Source: Conchocele bisecta
Lineage: Eukaryota; Mollusca; Bivalvia; Lucinida; Thyasiridae
Reading direction: 5' to 3'
Assembly (NCBI GenBank): GCA_029237695.1
Contig: CM055266.1
Location: 123,308,569 to 123,372,568, forward strand
DNA: 64,000 nucleotides
The translations under genes and the position numbers were made by a program. Shown one piece after another: positions 53,069 through 63,938 of the stretch (position 1 is its first letter; the number at the start of each line of letters is the position of its first letter). Under the pieces are notes generated by a model that was not told where the DNA came from, did not search any database, and saw only the letters and a program-made list of their open reading frames with translations.

Positions 53069-53480
53069 ATGGCTTCGATCGGAATAATGATAGGTGGCGC
53101 ACTTGTAAACGCATTGGCGTTCAGCGGTAGCAACTTTATATTCTCGAAAATAGGAAAATCGGACGTGGATGAGGAGCGCAAGCGTCACGATTTAGCTGTA
53201 GAACAACTCAATAGCGCAAAGGAAGCATGGTCGAAAAAACGAACCGCCCATCTGGACTGGGTCAACGAAGAGCTGCGCCGTGAGAATCACGCCGCGCAAA
53301 CTTTCCAGAACGTTGAAGAAGCCAACCGTGAGTACGCGCTGGCATATCCGCAGAAAAGTGGATCGCGAGCCCCAACTTTCAGATTTTTATTTACCGTTAG
53401 AGGCCCAAAAAGACCGCGAGATCGCGTTCATCGTCGTGGGAATGGGTGTGGTGGGTCTCGTCGGCTACTATATAAAATAA
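53069..53480 (+). pseudogene. Membrane-anchored coiled-coil protein, frameshifted (element 2)
   Basis: Homologue of 28480-28911. The first frame runs from MASIGIMIGGALVNALAFSG through RKRHDLAVEQLNSAKEAWSK to YALAYPQK. An 11-bp deletion near 53360 relative to element 1 then shifts the frame, and the conserved end (REPQLSDFYLPLEAQKDREI to GLVGYYIK) is in another frame ending at 53480. Inactive as drawn, with a membrane segment at each end in the ancestral form. Confidence 0.65.
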
Positions 53481-53528
53481 TTAATTAATTAAAACAATTT
53501 TTTTTTATAAAAATATATATATAGAACG

Positions 53529-53854
53529 ATGTTAGTTGACGAACTTTATTACGCTATGATCGATGTAGGCTACACTGCCCAAAAACATCGTTTACCTGGT
53601 GCAAAGAGTATGATTCGTCTGGCCCGAGATTGTCTCGAGACGTGGCGCGAGGACGAAAAAGCGGCCACCCTTTTCGCAAAGCGGATGTTACATTCCTCCG
53701 AGTTAGATTCCCCTCTCCTGTTCCAACCCAAACGCGATTAGGGCTGCAGCGAAACTTCCAACAAAGGTTTATTATTAACGACGCAGTTACCGGACGAACT
53801 GGCGAGGGCATGTTGGAGATTGTCCGATATATTACAATACTTCGCATACGATGA
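53529..53854 (+). pseudogene. Small conserved protein before the integrase (element 2)
   Basis: Starts MLVDELYYAMIDVGYTAQKH with the Gln codon kept, unlike element 1. It continues SMIRLARDCLETWREDEKAA to LFAKRMLHSS, then shifts frame; the end (FIINDAVTGRTGEGMLEIVRY) is in another frame finishing at 53854 over the integrase ATG. Function unknown. Confidence 0.55.
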
Positions 53855-54873
53855 ACACGCACAAACTTGATACCAAACTAACGCGCAAGCTGTCGAATAC
53901 ATACTAGAGCCCACGCGGCTACTGGAAGTGACTCGTGGCCATCAAGAACCTCGCGGCGGCGACCAAGGTTTCAGAAAACGCTGTCAATGAATGGCTCAAG
54001 AAGCAGGCCATCTGGCAGATCTATTTACCCGCGCCTCACAATATTCCGAGCCCGAAATTCGACGTACCGGTGCCGAACCAAGTTCACCAAGCGGATCTCC
54101 TGTTTCTCCCTCACGATCGCGTCGGTCGCAAAACGTACAAGTACGCACTGACAGTCGTTGACGTAGCGAGTCGCTATAAGGGGGCTGAGCCGTTGGCCAC
54201 TAAAGAGTCTAAGGAAGTGGCCGAGGCTCTTTCCCGAATATATAAGAGGAGTCCTCTCAAATGGCCGAATCTTCTTCAGGTCGATCCCGGCCGCGAGTTC
54301 ATGGGCGCAGTCTCTCATCTATTGTCTAAACACAAAGTTTCTATCAGACGCGGCCGCGTCAACATCCACCGGGACCAGGGGATCGTGGAGCGCTTCAATC
54401 GAACCCTGGCTGAGAGGCTGTTCGGACACCAATATGCCAAAGAACTTGTAGACCCTCATTCGCGATCGACCGAGTGGGTGGCCAGACTGCCCGCCGTGGT
54501 CTCCGCACTGAACGGAGAGGTGACCAGATTGATAGATAAGAAGCCCGTAAATGCCATCAAGTCTAAAAAGGTGACGAGCAAGCCCTCTGCCGTCTCGCGC
54601 GGGCGACCCGTTGGTTTAGAGGAGCAGCAATCGCCGATTGCGCTTCCATCGGATGTTGACGTCCGGTACCTCTATCAACCGGGAGAGCTTGAAGGTGGCA
54701 GCCGCCGCGCGACTGATCCCGTGTGGTCTCTGAATGTATATCATCTGGATCGCTCTATTACCAAACCCGATGAGCCCGTGCTCTATTATTTGGCTGATGG
54801 TCCAACTCGCGGTTTTGTTCGCGAAGAACTTCTTATGGTGCCTTCTGACACCCAGCTACCCCCGATTGCTTAA
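53851..54873 (+). pseudogene. Retrovirus-type integrase with two nonsense codons (element 2)
   Basis: Homologue of the intact element 1 integrase. The ATG at 53851 starts MNTHKLDTKLTRKLSNTY, then TAG at 53905-53907 and TGA at 53929-53931 interrupt the N-terminal domain. From 53932 the frame is open and keeps the catalytic core (HQADLLFLP, LLQVDPGREFMG, QGIVERFNRTL) and the C-terminal domain to PSDTQLPPIA. An internal start downstream of the stops would lack the N-terminal domain, so this copy is probably inactive. Confidence 0.88.
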
Positions 54874-57800
54874 ATCAAGAGAGGTTCTGTATGTATTCCG
54901 TCTTGGTAACACGCGTCTTTTATCGTAGTACGCCGATAGTCCTAATTTTCGTTGACAGTACGTTTTCATAACGCCGTCTTTCATTTTAAATCCTCTATTT
55001 TGTGCTACATCTATAATGTGTTTTCCATCTTCTGTAGTTTCACTTAGTACTCGTTTATATCTATCCCAATTTAAATTGTTAGTTCTCTTGGACATTCCTT
55101 TCGCAGAGTTTTTATTAATTTTAATTTTAATTTTAATTTTTCTACGAAATAACACTTACTAGATAACGCTATCGCCCTATCTCCGCTGAATTCTATTTTG
55201 AAAAGTCCTGGCTCTCTTTCGCTCCATTTATCCAAAGCCAACCATTTATCTTTTTCTTTTTCAAACTCGTCTAGTAAGTTAGGTCTAATCAATTCCTCTA
55301 TCGTTTTTCCACTAATCCTCCTATACATACTATCCGTGTCCATCTTATCGTATTAATTCAAAGTCTTCTCTTTTTACGTATTTGTCTAGAAATTCGTAGT
55401 AAAATTCCAACATTCTCAATTTAGCTAGTTGATAAACCGCTATTCCACAGTGGAAGGGCTCTTTACTGCACACCGGGGTTTTCGGGAAGATATTTCGTAC
55501 GCATCTCCTATCTCTTCCAAATCATCAAAGAATGCAGATCTTAACGCTTTGTCAACACAGGTTTCGTCTTGTGTATATGTCGTATTTAAATGTCTCTCTT
55601 TTGCCTCTATCATTTTTCCACAACACGAATTGCCTAATAATTTCATTATATCCGCTACTGGTTTTCTTATTTGGTTCTACATCGCCTGTTCGTCTTGCGG
55701 CTGTAACTTCTTTTGCGAACCATTCGAAGGGTTTACCACTAATATAATCTATAACACGATGAACTCCCGTTATTTCTAGGCCGTGTTTTAAATACCATTT
55801 CAATAGTGGCGCGTACAGCAGTACTTTGGTGGCCGACATAGATCCCACCAATTTTCTTCCATTTCCTCTAGTTCTTCCAGTATCTTCCAAATATTTTATC
55901 ATGTGTGCTGGAACCTCATCAACATCTACTTCTCTGTTTATAAAAAGTGGAGACATTTCAGAAAACTTATCTTTTAAGTTGTGTGGAACTTCTATATCCA
56001 CCTACCAAACAAACCCAAACCAGTCTCCAGATAAAACTCTTTTACAAAACTTTTTAATAAATTTAGGATTATGTGGGGTATCTATATGACGTATTGTTTC
56101 TTTTCCACACGGCATATCTTTATTTAATGTAGATAAATATAACGCGTTTGCATCATACCCCAAAATAGCCTTGCAAGGTTTGTTAATTCCATTTGATCCA
56201 AATAATCTAATATTTGAAACACCGGCTTCTGCATAGCGTGTAAATACGATTGATGGACCCCCGACTAGAGCGTCTTTCATCATTTCGTATGTTTCTTCTT
56301 TTGGTGCATATAGAGCCCCCTCCGGTATAACCACCTTTATAGATTTGTGTTCTTTAATGGTCCTCCTCAACAATAAATATTGTATAGCCACATCCGGTAG
56401 TGTTACCGCATCTTTGAAAATATCCACACCTCTGTGTTTATAAAATTCACACATTTTTTCTACCGCTTCTAGGAACGGTGCTACATCTAAATCGTTATAA
56501 TATTTCAACCAATCTCTGAAAGTTTTCATATTCTTTTCTTCGAAAATTCTACGACATTTACTTAATTCTGTTTCATCTAGTAACATTTTATTTTCCCCGA
56601 TAGTTTGGAATACCAATTCTCTATATCAGGCAGTCCTGGGTAATCAAGTTTGTCTGGAGAATCGAACCACTCGTAAGGAAAGAAAGATTTCTGTCCTTTG
56701 CAGTCGTAGGCTTTTATCCAACTATCGTAACTTACACCCGGTCCTAGGTAAAGTATTACATCAAGAAATCTAAACTCCGGAGTAAATAGAAATATTGTCG
56801 CGTTTGCCCGTTTTCCGACCATTACTTTCTTTGTTGTTGCAGATAGTTCAACTACTAAATATTTCTTTATTAAGTTTATATCGTACTTACTGCTGTTAAA
56901 ACCTGAAACCGGTATTTGCTCTATCCACTGTTCGATCTTGGCGATTTGGTTTTTACGTAAATGTTCTGTATTAAACCCATATCTTGACCACACTTCTTCT
57001 CTTATAGCTTTTCCCCTGAATTTCAAATCTTCTACAAATTTTTCTATAAGTTTTGCAGGATCTTTATCACAAATATGAGTTACTGTTCCTGAGAAATTAT
57101 CTCCTACACTAACACTTACCGGAACGTGCTCAGCTTCGTACTCTAAACTATTACCTAGCGTTTTAAGTAATTCTTTAGAATTAGGTGGGTTGAGATACGC
57201 CTCAAAATCATATACTATCTGATATGGATAAAGAGTAGTGTCGCAACCGATCTTTATATCTTTACCCGTTCTTTGGAATTCGCATTCCCACATAACTACT
57301 AGGTTAGGTTGATTATTTGCTTCTTCTAATAAATGTATCTCTTCTCATAGTGGATGCGCGTTCTTCTTTTCTATGCTTTGCATGAATCTCACACCCGTGC
57401 CAGTAACAGCCGTGATATTGATATACGGTATTGTTTGGCAGTATCCATCTACTGGAGCTCCTAAAATCCATCTTTCACCCACGTGTCCGCACTGTTCGTG
57501 GTGAATGTGAATTCCCTCCCGCTTTTCCACAGAATACATCCAATCGATCGCCCCATAACTGTTAGAACCTTTTGGGTAAAACGCTTTCTCGAACGACGAA
57601 CGCGGGCACTCTAAATAATTACCGTCACATACTATTTTTGTCTCACCTTCATACATGTTGGTCCGTGTCTCTTCATATTACTCGCTTTTGTGAATCTCTG
57701 TTTACAATTATTGCAGGCGTAAGTTTTAGATAGGTTTTTAAGGTTTTTTATCAGAAATGCGTGATTATTAAACAGTCCTATTGTCATTGGTTTATTACCT

Positions 57801-58928
57801 ATTTCATTATAGTGCGCTGGTACCTTTTTCAACCACCATACATTACATTCGGTGGGTTGATATACTTCTATACCGATTTTAAAAAACTCTTCAACCTTTT
57901 TCAGATCTGAAAAAGGAACTGGTGAAACAACATTACTACCGAAATATTGCTTACTAAGTTCTTCCGCTTTTTCTGTACATCTGTCAGGTCTGATCTTTTT
58001 ATCAAGGTGCATAGCTAGACACCTGAACAGACAAAGATCGTCATTATACTTATCTAAAGAATACATACCTTTTCTATTCCTCAACCATTCTGGAAGTTCT
58101 CCTCCTGCTACTTCTTTGGATTGTAGTCCCAAATCTATTCCCCTACTTCCCTGTATTAACTTTACAAAAACCTCTACCCATCTTACAAACTTCCACTTTG
58201 TATTCGGTCTGTCTATTTTATCGGACATTATTCGTGTTTGCTCCTTATCTGACAGCCATTTTTTAACGGTTTTCATTGATGATAGTGGTTCGCTACCACC
58301 GAGATTTTTGTGAAATATTAGAGTTTTAGGTTTTCCATTTTTAGTTTCCTCCATATGTTCTAGCTTGTAAGAATATGAATATCTCAAATAAAAATTTGTT
58401 GTTAGATACGGAGCGAGTTTATCGGACATGCGTTCGGACTCGTTGATGTCAATGTTTTTTACGAAAGGATAATGTAACTACCCGTCTTCCATTTTCTACC
58501 TTTTCCAATTTTTCATCGTGAGCCCCCAATATTTCTTCACCTTTTTCCACTATCGCGCGAACTATAGATTTTTTCTTATTATTTGGTATTGGGCGTCTCA
58601 AATTATTGGTGCTTGAAGGTAATTCTTTAGAATTAATTACACTAGCCCTTAACCCCGCAATACCTTCTTTTTGAATTCTGTTACCAACTTCCTCTGCTAG
58701 TGAGAGGTCTTTAAAGGCTCCTCGTTTGTGGGCGCGGGTAAACCGCTTCATAAACGCCTCATTCTTTGTGGAGTTTATCAGCTTTGTCAACCCCCTAACT
58801 CTCAACCGTTTACTATAAGTAATCCCTAGAGATTCGGCTTCTCTTCTCAAACTTTCCATTTCTGACGTTATCATATTTTCTGTAATATAACCAATGAAAT
58901 TTATCTGTTCAATTGGTCGTGAAAACAT
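54872..58928 (-). pseudogene. Protein-primed type DNA polymerase B, decayed (element 2)
   Basis: Second copy of the Polinton polymerase, read on - from the ATG at 58928 (or 58874). Landmarks: DLCLFRCLAMHLDKK in the N-terminal region, HIHHEQCGHVGERWILGAPV, exo I YDFEAYL, exo II GFNSSKYDINLIK, exo III YYNDLDVAPFLEA, motif A LGYDANALYLST, motif B KLLGNSCCGK and motif C MDTDSMY. About eight frame changes split it, for example near 58440, 57650, 57300, 56600, 56000, 55330 and 54910. An AT-rich expansion of ttaatttt near 55110-55140 disrupts the junction before the C-terminal segment (MSKRTNNLNWDRYKRVL). Not functional. Confidence 0.88.
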
Positions 58929-58976
58929 TATGTTTTTTTTCACGTCCAATTGAATATAAACATATATATATATATA
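58929..58976. promoter_or_regulatory. Bidirectional promoter region, polymerase B / zinc finger (element 2)
   Basis: A 48-bp gap with cacgtccaattgaatataaa followed by catatatatatatata before the + ATG. The TATA-like run and ccaattga word are shared with element 1. Confidence 0.45.
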
Positions 58977-59264
58977 ATGGAGTGTGAGACTTGTTGTAAG
59001 ACGTTTACTCGTAAAGACTATCTACGAAGGCATCTAGCGAGATGTAGAAAAAATCCTTGTGTCCCCCCGCAATTTCAATGCCCCAGATGCCATTGTAAAT
59101 TCGTTAGTGCCCAAACTCTTTGTAGACATAAGCAATTACGCTGTCAGGTGGCTACAGGTGAACGTGGTAGACTAGAGCTGGTAGAATTAGTTGCTGATCT
59201 GCGAAATCAATTAGCTATATTGGAGGAGAAAAATGGGGTGTTGGAATATAAACTATCTCATTGA
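58977..59264 (+). CDS. Two-finger C2H2 protein with coiled-coil tail (element 2)
   Basis: A 95-residue intact protein. Fingers CETCCKTFTRKDYLRRHLARC and CPRCHCKFVSAQTLCRHKQ are followed by a leucine-rich helix (LELVELVADLRNQLAILEEK). The first finger ends in Cys where element 1 has His, so its zinc site is CCHC-like here. Unlike in element 1, the gene ends 23 bp before the terminal inverted repeat. Likely DNA-binding; target unknown. Confidence 0.75.
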   Translation: MECETCCKTFTRKDYLRRHLARCRKNPCVPPQFQCPRCHCKFVSAQTLCRHKQLRCQVATGERGRLELVELVADLRNQLAILEEKNGVLEYKLSH

Positions 59265-59287
59265 AATTAATTTTGTAAAAATTAGAT

Positions 59288-59479
59288 AATTATTTTCTCA
59301 TAAATTTGCTGTCGGGAAAATATTATGTTTTTTTTTTTTCACGACCAATTTTTCGGGGGTGGTGGGGGACAATTTCCTCGTTAATCAATTTTGGATTTTC
59401 CGGGGGTGGTGGGGGTAGTGTAGAGGGGTGGAAACGATACCAACGTAGGTGGTATCATTTTGACTCCCTATATACTACT
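59288..59479. repeat. Right terminal inverted repeat of element 2
   Basis: Reverse complement of 42393-42585, ending TATATACTACT. Contains the same internal gataccaacgtaggtggtatc palindrome. Confidence 0.88.
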
Positions 59480-59484
59480 GGGGA
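59480..59484. repeat. Target-site duplication of element 2, right copy (GGGGA)
   Basis: Matches 42388-42392 and starts the resumed satellite unit. Confidence 0.7.
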
Positions 59485-59640
59485 TAATTCTGTAAGAGTT
59501 CGAGGGCTGTGAAAATGTTTGCGTTATGCACAGCGGGACTTTATAGTAGTCATGTATGGGAAGTATGAGCTTGATCAGTGGAAAACTGTAGTACTAGTTC
59601 CGTACGAGCCAAAAATTATAATTTTTGAGCCAAAAATCCC
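59485..59640. repeat. Satellite unit interrupted by element 2, right part
   Basis: taattctgtaagagttcgag, then gtagtcatgtatggg, cagtggaaaactgtag and agttccgtacgagcc match successive words of the 161-bp unit left of element 2. Confidence 0.75.
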
Positions 59641-60740
59641 AAAATCAGAACGGGATATTTACAGAAAAAAAGTATATTCAGCCCTGAAATTAGGATAACC
59701 TGACAGGTCCTTACAACACCAGAGTCACGTAGCCCCACTCCCCAAAAGTAATAGTACTAGTACTATTCTTATTACTTTTATAATGGGTATAACCGGATTC
59801 AACTCTCACGTACTAGAAAGCCAAAAATATACCTGAGAGTCAAACCGGGGATATCGGGATTCCGGTAAGAATGCATCGCCCTGTTAAATGTACCCTTCGC
59901 ATGCTGCCAACCAACCGCCCAAACACGTACATGAAGTTTCAAGTCAATCGGACATAGAGTTGCAGAAATAATGGATAGTCCAAAACTTCCCCAAATGCTG
60001 CCAAATATTTAACACACTCTAAGTAATTTGACCTTGAGCATGTGTTTGTTTGTTTGTTTGTTTGTTTGTTGTGCTTTAACGGCCTATCAACAGCTATGGT
60101 CATTTAAGGCCGGGTCAATGGGTTTAGTGCTAAATCCCATAATATTACCTGTACAAGTACATGTTCATGTTCAAGTACATCTACAAATGGGGGGAAAATC
60201 CCAAAATCAGAACTGAATATTTACAAAAGCAGTACGATCAGTAATAATATTACTACTTTTATAATGGGCAATAACCCAATTCAACTCTCAGGTAACAAAA
60301 GGGCCAATGATAAAAACGTACCTGAGGGCCAAACCAGGCAAATCGTGATTCCTATAAGGAGGAACCCCTACCGTTAATTTACGGCATCGCGTTCGCCCGA
60401 CTACCACCCACCCTTGAGCATGTGTGCCTCATGGGTGGGATGTGGAATGATTTGATTTAATGGTGTTTGTTTACAGCCTGTCAACAGCTAAGGTCATTTT
60501 TGTCCGGATTAATGGGGTTGAATCCCATAATGGCACACATGTACGTTACCTGCTGTGATGAGGGGGGGGTCCCAATTCAGAACCGAATATTTACAGAAAA
60601 AATATATATTCGGCCTAAAATTAGAATGACCTGGCCTGGTGCCAGGTCCTCACCACACTAGAGTCACTTAGCCCCACTCCCAAAAGTAATAGGATTAGTA
60701 CTAATATTATTACCGATACTTTTATAATGGGTCATACAGA
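59636..60740 (+). repeat. Three copies of a dispersed non-coding repeat
   Basis: Copies start at about 59636, 60195 and 60570. Each contains cccaaaatcagaac-like, atatttacag, a gtatattc..aaattag-like block, caggtcct, gtcac(t)tagccccactcc and acttttataatggg. The middle copy lacks part of the centre. A fragment lies at 14030-14125. A (TTTG)n run is at about 60045-60069. No gene. Confidence 0.75.
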
Positions 60741-61949
60741 GTAATACTGTTACCGAGTACCTGAATTACTTCGGAGTTTAGGATTTTAGGATCAAATACA
60801 AGCTAACGTTTCATATACATGTATAATAAATGTTCAAAGCCAGTCTGGTATACTTATATAATTTATATTGTGTTGGTAGACACATGTAATTTACACAAAT
60901 TGATACATAAAACTGCTGAATTTGAAATGACATTTAAAAATATACCTTTAATCAGCTTGAGACAGAAGTGCCACGTCCAGATGCCATTGCTATCACTATT
61001 TTGATCTCTCCAGAAGCAAGCTCAACAAATAGTTTATGCCATATTGAGCCTGAATTAGAGATTAGGCTATAAAAAAGTACGTTGGTTCTCAAACATGGGG
61101 TTTGCAGAATGTGACGCGTGAGGACGGATTTTTTTATATACATGTATATTAGTTATTCGTCTATGATTATTTTCATGTTGTCAAATGCATATATGTTCTA
61201 TAAAGTTACTATAACCACTTTAGACGTGAAAAATTAGCAGATTTCATCACACTTGGTTGGATTTAACATATTTCTGCGTGATAGTGTTTCTATTTGATCA
61301 TGTGGCGAATTACAGTACGATTTTATTATTCCATGTCGATAAAATGCTTGATGCGCAGAGAGTACTTTTTTATGGCCTGAAGCTCGATTAACACGATTAA
61401 AAAAAATACTTTATTTCGAAACATGAAATTCGTGCTCAGAAATTTTATAATCCTATTTTAATCAGACTAATAACTGCAAACAGTGTCACATAATTCAATT
61501 TATTTCATACATACATGTACATGTATCGGACATTGATGTATAGGGTGCATATAATATAAGCTGTCATGGATGGATATTCGGATGACCAGATGGAATGATG
61601 AAAACTATATACATGTACACCTAGTCAAACCGAGTAATTCTAACTCTATAGCATGAACATTTGACCACTTTGAAAAAAATAATTCTCATCTCCCCTGAGC
61701 CTAAAATAAATTGCTAAATTATTATTTTAGTCATATATTTAAAAATAAATATAGAAATAATTTTTACACTAGTTTTACACCAATGTTAACACAAGAAATC
61801 AGTAAAACTGATGGAAGTACCCATAAACAACGTAAGGCAAAAACACTTTCAATCTGACTTATGATTATAGAGAAATGTGGCCTCTTTGTGCACAGATTCC
61901 CTCCTTTGGCAGCCTAACAAAGCAATCTTTTAATTAATAATAAATCACG
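60741..61949. other. Flank, no gene recognised
   Basis: AT-rich. A segment at about 61873-61920 (gaaatgtggcctctttgtgcac) resembles the terminus of the next element and may be a solo copy of its end. Confidence 0.5.
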
Positions 61950-62903
61950 AAAATGTAGCCTGTTGGCACACGAATCCCCCCAGTGGCAGATTGGAGAAAC
62001 TGTGGAGAAGTTAATTAATCAAAAGTGATAAGTATTCATAAGAACATGTACATGTGGGAACGAATTGTTAAATTGAGGGGAACGAATTAATAAAAAAAAA
62101 TAAAATTCTACGTCCCCTGTGGGGCTCCGTATCATTCAGTATTTCAGCACTAACTTCAATTGTAGTACTTCATTTCATAAACGTTTCATAAACTTGTTAA
62201 TTGAACTGACATACACAACTATCTCCATCTGTCTTTGATAGTTGTAGGTAGAAAAGTGTGGTGTAGGACAACATTTGTTCAGCTGCAATTTTCTAATGCT
62301 GAAATGTCAATGCTGATTTGTACTACCTCAGATCCATTTCAATGCTGAATTCCTGATTTTCAATGCTGATTTACCACGAAAATATGCTTATCTGGAGCCC
62401 TGAGGGGCCATGTTAGAACTAAAATAAAATTGTGTTTCTTTGTTGTAACACGATACACCTATATGTATGCCGTAGGTTTATATTATTTGGACTGTGTCTC
62501 CGTGTGTCTGTCCGTCCGTCTGTGTCCGGTTCGACGGAGTTTAGAAATTCTGCTATAACTTCTATATTCCTTGAAGGATTGCTTAAATATGCCAACACAT
62601 CATACTTGTGGACAAATGACACACATCCATGCTGCCCTTAATATGACCTTGACCTTTTTGACCATGACAACGTTTTCACACATAATTTCGCCGGAGCTTC
62701 TCATTTATGTCATAACTTCTATATCCCTTTATTTCAATACATCATAGTTGTGGACAAATGCCACACATCAATACTTCCCTTAATATGACCATGACCTTCT
62801 GACCTTCATAAATGTGCTTGTGAATACTTATCACTTTGGTTAATTAACTTTGCCACAGTTTCTCCAATCTGTGGGTATTTGTGTGCCGACAGGCCACATT
62901 TCT
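61950..62903. mobile_element. Non-autonomous inverted-repeat element, about 0.95 kb
   Basis: The left end reads gaaaatgtagcctgttggca, then cagattggagaaactgtgg and gataagtattca. The right end (62810-62903) holds the reverse complement, ending gccacatttctt. Termini of about 95 bp are inverted; the interior has gaccttgacctttttgacc and two diverged copies of a cttgtggacaaatg segment. No transposase frame. Possibly a MITE-like DNA element; the target duplication is unclear. Confidence 0.65.
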
Positions 62904-63332
62904 TGTTTATTGATAGTTTAAGACCTTGTTCAGTAACAATGTTTTACGATACATATTCAACACTGGTACATGCACAATTAAAACAGCAAACAGATGAAAT
63001 AAATGTTGAGTGCAGGTTTCATGCCTAAACCAATCCTAACATTCCGAGTCGTGTTACAGGAAACAAATATTTGTTTAAGAATGACCTTTGATCTCATAAG
63101 ATGCTTCATCTTATCACCCTGGTAAATAGAGAATACCAGCCTAGTGTCTGTTGATATGAAGTTATCAAGGCTATGAAAGGCGTAGGAATTCCGAGGCTCG
63201 CTGCCATTTCCGAGCCGAGCGTTATCAGGTATCGTCTTATGTTTGGCGATATTTTTTGTTGAAAATAACTCGGAAAATTTCACGTTGTGTCATTCCACTG
63301 ATCATGTAAATGCCTGCTGCGACATTATGTTA
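62904..63332. other. Flank, no gene recognised
   Basis: Ordinary AT-rich sequence. The 101-codon - frame at 62978-63283 shows no family features. Confidence 0.45.
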
Positions 63333-63938
63333 TCAGTCAGTACGTATTGGGTCAATACAAAACTTGTTAATTGATAAAAGTCTAATTTTAATATTCCTAA
63401 GAAGAACATAGATAATGTGTAAGATTGCTGTCAATCGCTTAAGTTTAAAGCATACATATATTAAGACAATGCTTTCCAACACAGTAATAATTGTTATGCC
63501 AATATATATTAAATACCCATGTACATTCAAATCATTTGAATCATCAATTTCATCATTGCCAAATTGGCTAATTAAGTTCTCATTTTTTATTTGTTTGATT
63601 GCATTTTGGACTGATAATTCATACTTTGTATTTTTGTTCTTGTATTTGTAAAACGTTGAGGAATGTACTTTAATTTGTGGAATTATCATATCTGATTCAT
63701 TTACGAATAAGCTGTCCATTGTAATCATTGATATTGTATCATAATCAAATAGATGAAGAATAATGGCCAAATGTATGACATGTAAAGTGGAGGAACTATT
63801 GTAATTACAATTTTCAATTCTTGCACATGTATATGTTGTACAGAGCTTTGCTGGTCTATACAAGACGGTTACATGCTGTACATATATTCGTTGTACAGAG
63901 CTATGCTGGTCTATACAAGACGGGTATGCGCTGTACAT
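63333..63938 (-). CDS. Hypothetical protein with one membrane segment, possibly an envelope-like remnant
   Basis: A 201-codon frame on -. The first 50 codons are encoded by a tandem repeat and are unlikely to be protein. The rest has a polar, charged region (IKVHSSTFYKYKNKNTKYEL, then SQFGNDEIDDSNDLN) followed by a membrane segment (YLIYIGITIITVLESIVLIY), Lys/Arg residues and a short tail. That layout resembles the C-terminal end of a transmembrane envelope protein of an LTR retroelement, but no diagnostic motif is present. It may be chance or a partial gene entering from beyond the window. Confidence 0.25.
   Translation of the reverse strand: MYSAYPSCIDQHSSVQRIYVQHVTVLYRPAKLCTTYTCARIENCNYNSSSTLHVIHLAIILHLFDYDTISMITMDSLFVNESDMIIPQIKVHSSTFYKYKNKNTKYELSVQNAIKQIKNENLISQFGNDEIDDSNDLNVHGYLIYIGITIITVLESIVLIYVCFKLKRLTAILHIIYVLLRNIKIRLLSINKFCIDPIRTD

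Larger units (their letters stand above)
42393..59479 (+). mobile_element. Polinton/Maverick-like integrated virus element 2
   Basis: A 17.1-kb element with terminal inverted repeats (42393-42585 and 59288-59479), integrase, polymerase B, candidate major capsid protein, packaging ATPase and fibre-like gene. Gene order and orientation match element 1 throughout, but the terminal repeats agree only in their first 35 or so bases, so the two are separate family members rather than a recent duplication. The capsid, membrane, minor virion and zinc-finger frames are intact. The ATPase, integrase, polymerase, fibre and large conserved protein are broken. It sits inside a 161-bp satellite. Confidence 0.9.

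Noticed and set aside
18736..59479. One giant composite element with outer ends at 18736 and 59479
   Set aside because: Each inner end (34788 and 42393) has its own inverted repeat and matching target duplication, so these are two separate insertions.
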